Below, in pieces: positions 1-9,900 of a stretch of DNA of 64,000 nt. How positions within the stretch are numbered: position 1 is the first letter of the stretch; every line of letters starts with the position of its first letter. Both the position numbers and the translations under genes were made by a program. The DNA comes from Arenicola marina (taxonomy: Eukaryota > Annelida > Polychaeta > Arenicolidae), in assembly GCA_964019135.1 (NCBI GenBank), contig OZ025260.1, positions 16,982,254-17,046,253 of the forward strand. Reading direction: 5' to 3'. Under the pieces are notes generated by a model. The model had not been told where the DNA came from and did no database searches. It saw nothing but the letters and a program-made list of their open reading frames with translations.

Positions 1-430
1 GCTGCAGAGACTCATGGATCGACTCTCAAACGCGTTTGCTTTATTCGCTTTGACTATTAGTGTTAAAACAACAGTCGTGCTGAGCCAAGAGGCTATCACA
101 CCACCAGTGATTACCCTAAAAAAACATGCCTTTAGAGGTGGTGAATAAGTTTTGTTACCTAGGAAGTACCGTCACGGATAATCACGGATAATCTATCCCT
201 GGACGAAGAAATAAATACTCGCATTAGGAAGGCAGCCACCATCTTGGTAGGTTAAACAAACGTGCTTAGAAAAATTACAACTAACCATTCGCACCAAAAT
301 GCTAATCTACTGTGCGTGTGTTCTAAGTAGCCTGCTTTATGGCAGTGGAAGGTGGACTACATATTGTGGCCAAGAAAAAAAGTTAAATACTTTCTTCGTT
401 GCCTGCGAAACATCTTAGGCAATGAGGAGG
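1..430 (+). mobile_element. Decayed LINE fragment: C-terminal part of a reverse transcriptase
   Basis: The conceptual translation gives short pieces in different frames that match the end of a LINE reverse transcriptase: LQRLMDRLSNAF near position 5, FCYLGSTVTDN from about 150, LDEEINTRIRKAAT from about 197, LTIRTKMLIY near 280, and LLYGSGRWTTY near 330. The order and spacing are those of the region after the RT palm in many animal LINEs. A 10-bp direct duplication (CACGGATAAT at 173-182 and 183-192) breaks the frame and other frameshifts are present, so this is a dead copy. The catalytic domain lies outside the window or is lost. The LINE clade cannot be fixed from this tail. Confidence 0.75.
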
Positions 431-668
431 GCCGCCAAAATGGGCTGGGGGGCGATCTAATTTGTGTAGGTTAACAAAGCTTACGACATGGGGAGGCGCT
501 AAAGCCGTAAATTTACATTGTATTTAAAAGGGACGTCCTCGCTCAACTGCAAGGTAGCGGGGGAGTAGGGGGGGGGGGGTCCCGGGATGGTCAGTGTCCG
601 CCCTGCTCCTGGATTTCCCCCGGTAACAAGCAGTGATGGATGGCTTAATGACGGCTGGATGCACAATT

Positions 669-2933
669 ATTCTACAATGTGTGATCCACAATGGCCCTAA
701 ACTGTCTGATCCACAATGGCCCTAAACTGTCTGATCCACAATGGCCCTAAACTGTCTGATCCACAGTTGCCCTACACTGTCTGATCCACAATGGTCCTAA
801 ACTATCTGATCCACAATGACCCTAAACTGTCTGATTCACAATGGCCCTAAACTGTCTGATCCACAATGGCCCTACACTGTCTGATTCACAATGGCCCTAC
901 ACTGTCTGATCCACAGTGGCCCTACACTGTCTGATTCACAATGGCCCTACAATGTCTGATCCACAATGCCCTACAATGTCTGATCCACAATGGCCCTACA
1001 ATGTCGGATCCACAATGGCCCTACAATGTCGGATCCACAATGGCCTCACAGTGTCTGATCCACAATGGCCCTACACTGTCTGATCCACAATGGCCCTACA
1101 ATGTCCGATCCACAATGGCCCTACAATGTCTGATCCACAATGGCCCTACAATGTCTGATCCACAATGGCCCTACAATGTCGGATCCACAATGGCCCTACA
1201 ATGTCGGATCCACAATGGCCTCACAGTGTCTGATCCACAATGGCCCTAAACTGTCTGATTCACAATGGCCCTACAATGTCTGATCCACAATGGCCCTACA
1301 ATGTCTGATCCACAATGGCCCTACACTGTCTGATTCACAATGGCCCTAAACTGTCTGATCCACAGTGGCCCTGCACTGTCTGATCCACAATGGCCCTACA
1401 CTGTCTTATCCACAATGGCCCTAAACTGTCTGATCCACAGTGGCCCTACACTGTCTGATCCACAATGGCCCTACACTGCATGTCTGATCCACAGTGGCCC
1501 TAAACTGTCTGATCCACAATGGCCCTACAATGTCTGATCCACAATGGCCCTACAATGTCTGACCCACAATGGCCCTACACTGTCTGATCCACAATGGCCC
1601 TACATTGTCTGAACCACAATGGCCCTAAACTGTCTGATCCACAGTGGCCCTACACTGTCTGATCCACAGTGGCCCTACACTGTCTGATTCACAATGGCCC
1701 TAAACTGTCTGATCCACAGTGGCCCTACACTGTCTGGTCCACAGTGGCCCTACACTGTCTGATCCACAATGGCCCTAAACTGTCTGATCCACAGTGGCCC
1801 TACACTGTCTGATCCACAGTGGCCCTACACTGTCTGATCCACAATGGCCCTAAACTGTCTGATTCACAATGGCCCTACAATGTCTGATCCACAATGGCCC
1901 TACACTGCATGTCTGATCCACAGTGGCCCTAAACTGTCTGATCCACAATGGCCCTACAATGTCTGATCCACAATGGCCCTAAACTGTCTGATTCACAATG
2001 GCCCTACAATGTCTGATCCACAATGGCCCTACAATGTCTGATCCACAATGGCCCTACAATGTCTGATCCACAATGGCCCTACAATGTCGGATCCACAATG
2101 GCCCTACAATGTCGGATCCACAATGGCCTCACAGTGTCTGATCCACAATGGCCCTACACTGTCTGATCCACAATGGCCCTACAATGTCCGATCCACCATG
2201 GCCCTACAATGTCTGATCCACAATGGCCCTACAATGTCTGATCCACAATGGCCCTACAATGTCGGATCCACAATGGCCCTACAATGTCGGATCCACAATG
2301 GCCTCACAGTGTCTGATCCACAATGGCCCTAAACTGTCTGATTCACAATGGCCCTACAATGTCTGATCCACAATGGCCCTACAATGTCTGATCCACAATG
2401 GCCCTACCATGTCTGATCCACAATGGCCCTACAATGTCGGATCCACAATGGCCCTACAATGTCGGATCCACAATGGCCTCACAGTGTCTGATCCACAACG
2501 GCCCTACACTGTCTGATCCACAATGGCCCTAAACTGTCTGATCCACAGTGGCCCTACACTGTCTGATCCACAGTGGCCCTACACTGTCTGATCCACAATG
2601 GCCCTACACTGTCTGATCCACAGTGGCCCTAAACTGTCTGATCCACAGTGGCCCTACACTGTCTGATCCACAATGGCCCTACACTGCATGTCTGATCCAC
2701 AATGGCCCTAAACTGTCTGATTCACAGTGGCCCTACACTGTCTGATCCACAATGGCCCTACACTGCATGTCTGATCCACAATGGCCCTAAACTGTCTGAT
2801 TCACAATGGCCCTACAATGTCTGATCCACAATGGCCGTACAGTGTCTGATCGACAATGGCCCTACACTGTCTGATCCACCATGGCCCTACACTGTCTGAT
2901 CTACATTGACCCTACAGTGTACGATCCACCGGG
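669..2933. repeat. 25-bp satellite, about 90 copies
   Basis: The unit is close to TGATCCACAATGGCCCTACA plus MTGTC, repeated head to tail with a 25-bp period. Variants alternate ACAATGTC, ACACTGTC and AAACTGTC, and some units carry a 4-bp GCAT insertion (ACTGCATGTC). Because 25 is not a multiple of three, short open frames show a 25-residue protein period. They are by-products, not genes. Near-identical blocks at 941-1249 and 2024-2332 show higher-order duplication. Confidence 0.95.
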
Positions 2934-3516
2934 ACTCTACAGGGGAAGCGGCGGGGGGGGGGACGCATATCCTTGCATTGTTGTAAATAAAATCAGTTCT
3001 AGTTTTGTCTGGAGTATTTGAGAAATTGAGTCCACATGTAAGAATCTCTCTTCCGTTTCGATCCCAGGTTCACCTGTAGCGCAGGATTCAAAATGCAACG
3101 ATCTCACTCGATCGGCTGCTAAAACCCAAACTGCCCGGTTATTCCGTTTCGTTTCTACATCCCTACCATGCAAATTAGGTAACCAGTCACAAGAAGACAA
3201 GATAAAGGTGTGGCCGTTAACCGAGTTTATTCAAACTGTGAATGAAACTGTGAAAGGAGGCGGCCAAGGACTTGCCGGCAGCCACAGAAAGAGGGCTGGA
3301 TACTGGGGTTATAGGCCGAGCGCTGGCCAAGGACCGGGTGTCCGACCAATCGGAGCGCTGACTAGTGACCGGGGGACCGACGAATGGGAGCGCTGGATCC
3401 AGAAGGCCCAGCCGGGTGGGTCGGCGGTCGGCGAGGCTTGTAGCCGGAGAGAGAGGTGGCGAGAGGGAGAGAAGCGACTGGGGCCTAATTACATAGAATT
3501 ACTAATGGTAATTCTA
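2934..3516. other. Unassigned spacer
   Basis: A G-run lies at about 2953-2963. The rest is low-repeat sequence with no convincing exon or known repeat. GGCCGTTAACCGAGTTTATT near 3211 is matched in inverted orientation near 4075-4094, which links this spacer to the next element. Related GGAGCGCTG motifs recur around 3320-3400. Confidence 0.4.
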
Positions 3517-4640
3517 GACCATTAGTTTCATTGCAACTCAATAATCCCACCACCTCCTCTTCAACCCGCCCGCCGCCCCCATAAACACACCGCGGCCCGT
3601 GTCACCGCTCGCGACCGTCCACCGCCTCGCCGTCTTGTTGTTGTTTCCCTCATTAGCGGGTAAGTGAGACCAGCGTGTTTATGTAGAAATTATAAGCCAC
3701 GTCGTAGTGTGGGGCCGTGACTGTTACAACGCGATAAATCGTCCAGCTTTTCTGAGACTCATTGCTTCATAATCCCAATACTTTAGTCATATTAAAATAA
3801 CTTGAAAATTGTTTTAATTACAATCTGAATCCCTAAAACCTTTGCGCGCTAAAGTTGTTAAACTTTACACATAGGGCGCTGTTATTCAGTCGAGACTGCG
3901 GTTATGGGGCCAGAGATCTCTCGGGACAGTGACATGCGGGGGGATGAACTATGACCCAGATAAGGCTGCCCGGGCCGGATCCATACCATATCGGTCTGCA
4001 TCTGTAATCGTCAGTAGTGAATTGGCAAAGTAAGGTCGCATAATCTCTCGATGCGCCCGGCGCGGGGCCACTTGTATAAATTCGGTTAACGGCCTCCCGC
4101 CCCATCGTGTAACCTTTGGTCGCAGCACTTTCATTATGACGAAAAATCTTAGATTTTTCCGTCAACTATCAGTACGTTGGTATGTCTGTGTGTGTGTGTT
4201 TGTGCGCACGTTCCACCATTGTGCGTTCTGTACTTTACCCATCGATCGGTATCAGACATGGCTCGGTCAAGTTCGTTACCGGGGTATGTAGGTCAAAGGT
4301 CAAAGGTCAGAGGAATCTTCTGCAAAGAATTCTAATCTTTAACATGGGACCCTACGAGAGATATTAACTATTAAGAACAGCTGACCGACATCAATTGCGT
4401 GATGTGAGGCCGGAGAGTCGTCACTTGGTTTATTCAAACAAGATATTAACACAGCGCGGCTCACTAATCTGCTAATCATAACAACATTACAGCGACTGTC
4501 ACGAGCGGTGGCAGCGACCGCGATGCCAGTGTAGGTCTACTACTGCTGTGATGGGGGGGGGTTCAAGCTGGAGTGGTGGGATGATTGATTTGGTTGCTAT
4601 GAAACTAATGTGCATGGTAGGTATGTAGAACCTAGAAATG
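3517..4640. mobile_element. Degenerate inverted-repeat (foldback or MITE-like) element
   Basis: Sequence from about 3517 to 3720 matches, in reverse complement and with gaps, sequence from about 4405 to 4620. Shared blocks include ATTAGTTTCAT, AATCCCACCAC/AATCATCCCACCAC, CACCGCTCG and ATTAGTGAG/AAGTGAG. The arms are about 200 bp long and clearly diverged. The interior of about 700 bp has no convincing transposase. No target-site duplication was recognised, so this looks old. The superfamily is unknown. Confidence 0.5.
4290..4309 (+). promoter_or_regulatory. Three direct AGGTCA half-sites with 1-bp spacing
   Basis: AGGTCA occurs at 4290-4295, 4297-4302 and 4304-4309, each separated by one A. 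This is two overlapping DR1 elements, the known binding pattern of RXR, HNF4 and COUP-TF type nuclear receptors. No gene start is visible nearby and the site lies inside a probable old mobile element, so function is unproven. Confidence 0.3.
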
Positions 4641-5070
4641 TAGAACGAAATTGACTAAACCGGCAGTTTGGTTTTAGCTGTCCACCGAGTGAGATCGTTG
4701 ACCCTGGGGGCAAACCTAAAGAGTGTCTGACATTTGAGATGGGGCCAAAAGTTGAGAGAATGCTCACTAAAGCGACAGTTTTAGAGCTGCCGGATCTGAG
4801 GAGTCAATATGGACCCGAGGTATCAAATATGGCCCATATTTGGATCTGAGGGGTCAATCCGGATCTAACGTGTCAAATCTAGATCTGAGGGGCCAAATAC
4901 GTCACAAATAAAGTCACAGTCAAGTCAATTGCTAAGGTCAAGTTCAATGTAGTGGACCGAAGACATAATCCGGATTTTACAGTTTACGTCATTCTCACCC
5001 TATCGGTGACACAATCTAGTTTCAGTTTCAGCGTGCTGCCTGCCGATTCCCCTACACAACGCGCACTATA
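4641..5070. other. Spacer with degenerate short repeats
   Basis: Between about 4790 and 4895 variants of GGATCTGAGGGGTCAAAT recur four or five times with imperfect spacing. No coding exon is recognised. Confidence 0.4.
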
Positions 5071-5406
5071 CATGGGCGTATCCAGGGGGGGATCACATGG
5101 GGCACGTGCCGCCCCTCTCGGATCCTAAAGTGTACTTGTGACCCCCCCCTTTTCAAATTCTGTGTCCCCCCCCCCACCCCCCGGGCGCAAGATATCATCT
5201 TGAGGTGGCCGTTGATATGTGTATTCGCTATCGGTAACCTCGTTAAATAAATAAAGTTTATACAAAAAAAAAAAGATTTCATCAGTGTGCCACCCACCCT
5301 CCCCCTGTCGCAAGAAGTGTGCCCCCCCTCCCCCCCCCCCCCCGCCCGGTCGTCAATTTTTTGCATTGAGCCCCCCCCATTTCAAGGATTCCTGCACACG
5401 CCCCTG
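5071..5406. mobile_element. C-tract MITE-like element, copy 1
   Basis: The ends are inverted copies: GGGCGTATCCAGG at the left and CCTGCACACGCCCCTG at the right. The interior is dominated by runs of C with short motifs such as CCCGGTCGTCAATTTTTTG, which recur in copy 2 at 7069-7532. No protein is encoded. The flanks are TATA (left) and TTATA (right), which could be a TA-type target site, but this is uncertain. Confidence 0.6.
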
Positions 5407-6449
5407 TTATATATGTCCTCATATGACCTTGATGGAGTGTTAGAGACCCCGGTCAGTCAAGATTACTAAAGGGTAAATTCAGTGGCCACAAAACGCTGCA
5501 AATAAATTCGAGTAGATATAAATAACAGAACACCGTGAATTGATGTTTGATCCACGACTTTATCCTATAGGATACTTTGGTCATAAAAGCGGAAATATCG
5601 TGACCATTTGTGTAGATATAAGAACTTATTAATGTTCATCAGCTTTCATAATAAACATTCTGTTAATAATAAGGAAGTCGGATATTTGCAATGATACTTG
5701 GTTACCGTGTCAGCATGTATATCGTTAGTAGTATTAAGGGTACTTCCGCAATGAATATTGAAACGACAGCGACAGTAAATCTATATTTAGCTCCTCTCTT
5801 GATTCACATGTAAATAGTTGGCCCGGCGAGCAACAAACGTTATCCCAGAAATATGACATAAAGCATAAACTAATGTTCTGCCTGCATACGCCCCTGATGG
5901 CACGAAGCAGCGCCGCATAAGTTTACCATTTAAGTTAAGCGGAATTATACAGGTGTGTACAATAATAGCAATGGCACAACCTCGAGTCACAAATGGGCAT
6001 ACCTGATTGACACATTGGACTAAGATCCCTAATTATAGCTCAGTAGTGAACGCGATGTTAAAGCAATATGTTTTGTAATTTTTATATTACCAATCTTTTC
6101 TCCATGTCAAATAAGTATATTCTGTCTTGAATTTAAATCCTGGAAGCCTGTGGGCTATCCGGAGGTTGGTGGCCGGTTTTAAATCCCTGCGCCTGTTCGC
6201 TGTTCGGTATTCTGTGTGATGTCGACCGCGGCTCGCTATCACGTCCGCGCGATAAACTAGTTCTCGCAGTTTTATGTTGAAATTGTTGTTTTACAGACTC
6301 AGCGAAACATAAAACATATATGCATCATAATTTTGTGATACGTTTAGTCTTGATTCAAAAATGTAAAAAATCTAAGATGGCGCATGTAAGTAGGCTGCTT
6401 GAATAAAACAGGTGACTGATACGATATTGCACCATACTTCTCCTTTAAT
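5407..6449. other. AT-rich spacer, no feature recognised
   Basis: No open frame, repeat or family match was recognised. It lies 3' of the lectin receptor gene (minus strand) and probably holds its 3' untranslated region. ATTAAA, a variant poly(A) signal, reads on the minus strand at 6449-6444 beside the alternative stop. Confidence 0.4.
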
Positions 6450-6560
6450 TCATTGATAAAGTTCGTTCTCTTGCATTTTGAGGTCATAGAGAGCCTCGTC
6501 TTCACTCTCCGGATCAGTTGGGTCGGCTGAATACTCCACTTCCGCTACTCCCTCTCTGCC
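6450..6560 (-). CDS. Alternative C-terminus of the lectin receptor tail
   Basis: In the frame overlapping the exon 4 end, the sequence reads GVAEVEYSADPTDPESED followed by EALYDLKMQENELYQ and a stop at 6450. It adds three tyrosines in an acidic setting, which resembles the end of a signalling tail more than the frame that stops at 6514 does. It could be reached by a small indel in the assembly, a real allele, or alternative splicing. Nothing in the sequence decides between these. Confidence 0.4.
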   Translation of the reverse strand, partial: GREGVAEVEYSADPTDPESEDEALYDLKMQENELYQ

Positions 6561-6946
6561 CGATGTCGTCGTCTCCCGCTGAGCACCGCGCTCGTCCCTC
6601 GGGCGGGCCGCTTTTGGCGACTTCTGTGTTTCCGTAGGATCTCGGGGTCGCGTAGTACGAGACATCGCCCGCAGAGGGCTCGTCGAGGACTGCGCCTGCG
6701 GTGTCATACGCACACAAGTCGACATCTTGAGGGTTGCTTTCTTGGCTGCACGGCCTCGGGTTTGGGCCCGGGGCACGGTTGACCGTCGCGTACTGGTAGT
6801 CGGGGGGGTCGTCGGTTATGGCGGTTGCGTGATCATAATCCGGTCCATGACCAATGTTCATCACATATACATTTTCGTTCACAACGGTTTGCGCCGCATT
6901 TCCAATGCCAGGAGCAGATCTAGCCGCCCTGCCTTGCTTCTTGACA
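6514..6946 (-). CDS. Exon 4 of the lectin receptor: tyrosine-rich cytoplasmic tail
   Basis: After acceptor TTTCACCCGCAG the first base completes an Arg codon and the frame continues VKKQGRAARSAPG, then 144 residues to a stop at 6514. It has eight tyrosines in NENVYVMN, PDYDHATAI, PDYQYATV, CAYDTAG, DVSYYATP and RSYGNTEV. YGN fits the YxN pattern bound by the Grb2 SH2 domain, and QYATV approaches an ITIM, but no motif is a perfect ITIM or ITAM. The last residues of this frame (SSGSGVFSRPN) look less conserved. An overlapping frame running to 6450 carries a more convincing acidic, tyrosine-containing end, so a 1-nt indel near 6540-6610 is possible. Confidence 0.65.
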
Positions 6947-9900
6947 CTGCGGGTGAAATATCAGGTGATATAGATTAAGGACAGCGTCGCACAATAAGCA
7001 AGTAGAACAATTAAGATCTTTTTAAAGAAAATATCTTATGGAAAGGCGTTAACTATAGACAATCGGCAGGGGCGAATCTAAGAATTTGAATTCCAATTTT
7101 TAAACGTGCGGGATGGTTTACGTCGCCGATGGTCTCTAAGAAGGGTAATTGTTGAAACATATGCCCTTGCTTGAGGGGAGAAGGGTGTAAACTCCCTGCC
7201 GCCCTCCCCCCCCCCCCCCCTTCCTTCCCAATGGATCCATCCACCAATGTTTGACTCGTACACCAAATGCAGATCCTGGGCGGGTTTCAGGGAGTCCGGA
7301 TTCCTCCTGAAAAATGTAGGCCATCTGAGACGTGAAGAACGCTATCTGAGGCGGCGTGGAGCCCCTCCCCCCTCTCGGTTTTCAGTGGATCCCCCCTCCC
7401 CACGGGTCGTCAACAAATTGGTGGATTTCCCGGTCGCAATTTTGTTCCGCCCCCCCCCCCCCAACCCACCCCGGTCGCAAGTTTGGACCCCCCCTCCCGT
7501 TTTCAAATTCCAGGATCCGCCCCTTAACACGATGAACCAATGCAACGCGATAGAGAGCTGATGGACACGGGTCATGTGTTTGAGCAACAATTGACAACTG
7601 AGATATCTTAGAGCGGTAGAACAAGAGTACAAGAAAACTAAAGGACAGGTGACACAACATGGATTCTACAGACATCAGACAATTTGATCATAGCTGGTTT
7701 AAGTTGAAATTTGATTTTATTGGTGTTTTGCGGTGGCTTGAGGGCGGGGCGAGAGTTGTATATGGTGGGCTCTAAAGGGCGAACGTGTCCGGTCATGGCG
7801 GTGTAAAACTAGCCTCGTCGCGCGTTGATGGCGCAAAGTGGTTGTATGATATGTAAAGACGGCTTAGATAGATTTAGATGTTCTGGTTCAACACATTTGT
7901 GATCACCAACGCGGTTGATCCTTACCCCATAAATCTGTCATGTTACACTTGGTTATTTTTGCTGGGCTTGACTGTCCCGGACATTTTTCACTTCAATGGT
8001 CTGAAAACTTGGGTTGCCGTAATAAATCTGCCAAATATCGTATGGAGCTTAGCCAGTGAGTTAAGTCAGTTCGTTAGATCTCGAATCTGTCGCCTTCGAG
8101 TATATTTATGCCCATTGAAGTGTGTAGGCAAGCTGAAACATTCGTGGTCTCTAAGCACTTGCATTATTCTGAAGGGGTTTGAATACATTATTTGGTTTTT
8201 GTTCATCTAGTGACCTTATAACAATCTCTCCATTAGCTTACCGTACTCTGGTACAAACTATAATCAGTGAAGCTGCCGCTACGATGCAAGACACGGCCAC
8301 AAGGGAAACGCCGACCCAGATGCCTGCATAATAACGAGAGGTCTGGATCAATTAGCCGCCACGCGGAATCGAGTCGTGTGAAGTTCGAAAATAAAATCGT
8401 TACATGAACAAAAAGGAGAATCCCAGGCCACGTAAGATAATAGTAGGTCTATCCATATACGGGCTAAGTTGCCGTTGTTGGTTGATAGGTCTGCTGACAA
8501 TCAGCTTGTCGCCTGTGTACGCCGCTGTAAATATGATAAAAGCTCTTATATATGCACATAGAAACTACGGCATACAGGGGTTGCGGGGTTAACCATATCA
8601 GTTCACCAGTGTGGGTAACATTGTGGTAACCGCTTTCATAACAGACTGGTTTCTATCTGCATCTTAATACGCTGAACCCTCACCATAACTGACCAATTAA
8701 TATATTAGAGCGGAAATCGACCGCATTAACAGGCCAAGGTTTAATTACCAGCGTTTGTCGTGTCTAGATGGGTAACCACGGTAACCGCTGGGGTGACGTC
8801 TTTCGCCGTCGTCACGTGACTAATGCTTGTGACTTTGTCAGAATCCATTGGTGTCCACCGACTCTGTGTCGTTGGAGAGGGGGTCGCTGGATCCGAGATG
8901 AAAACGTCTGGGGCAAGTGAAGGGATGTCAACTAAAAGGGTTGGTTAAACGACATGCTTGACATCTCTGACTCCAACGCGTCAATCCTGCTTATTAGGTT
9001 TGAGACACTCTCCGCAGAGCGACTTATTAATCGTATTTGTTTAATTGTGAAGAGATATGGGCATAGATGTAAATGGCTTAATGAAATCTATAATCTCCAG
9101 GGTGTACCGAACAAGGTTTTGTATTACTTCAACATAGAACAGTGCATTAGCGATAGTGAAAACATGTCATCCTTTAAAAAAAAGGTAGGGGCAGTGATCG
9201 GCTTGGGAGCGGATTTAATATCGCGGTGTTTGTGCTAGACGGACAATTTTGTTTATTTTGCTTATCACTGGTACGGACACCGCTTTGTGGCCCAAGAAAA
9301 TATAGACTATATACGTACAGTCTAAACTGCAACTGTTTACGTTGAATTAAAGTCTCCATCACAAACATCCCCCGACATGAACCTCCCCTCAAAGAACTTT
9401 CAAAACGATGTTTATTTAAATCATGATGTATATCAAACAAGCTGGAGCCGGTCCCGACACCAGAAATCGTAGGTTATATATTTTTGGTACATTTGGAAAA
9501 TATAAAATTAGCATGCAAATGAAACAACAGTTTTGCTTCCTTTTCTATTTCGAAAACTTGATCGAAATTTAATATATGCCTACCGGTATAGATTCTTAAT
9601 ATCAATATAAAGATTTTTAATATCAAATATCAGGCCTAAATAGCGTGGTTGTTCTATGTTCTATTAAAGCTCCGATCCGATCTCCCCATGTTTAAATAAT
9701 TACCAAGGGTGCACGTGTACTCGATACGGATGAACTTTTTTCCCCAAGATTCACTACATCTGGGTATATCTGGGCACTTGTCCGGTGGTTGCTTTCGGCA
9801 CTTGGATTTTCCTGCACACTTCATGATACTAGCGTAATATTCGGGTAGCGTATTTTTAGCTGAGGTTTCGCAATCACTTTCCTTCGTGCAGCACCGTGAT

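Noticed and set aside
669-2933. Possible CRISPR-like array
   Set aside because: The repeats are directly adjacent with no unique spacers, so it is a satellite.
7878-9238. Plus-strand frames of about 100 codons in the lectin-receptor introns
   Set aside because: No domain, no splice support, and AT-rich composition typical of chance frames.
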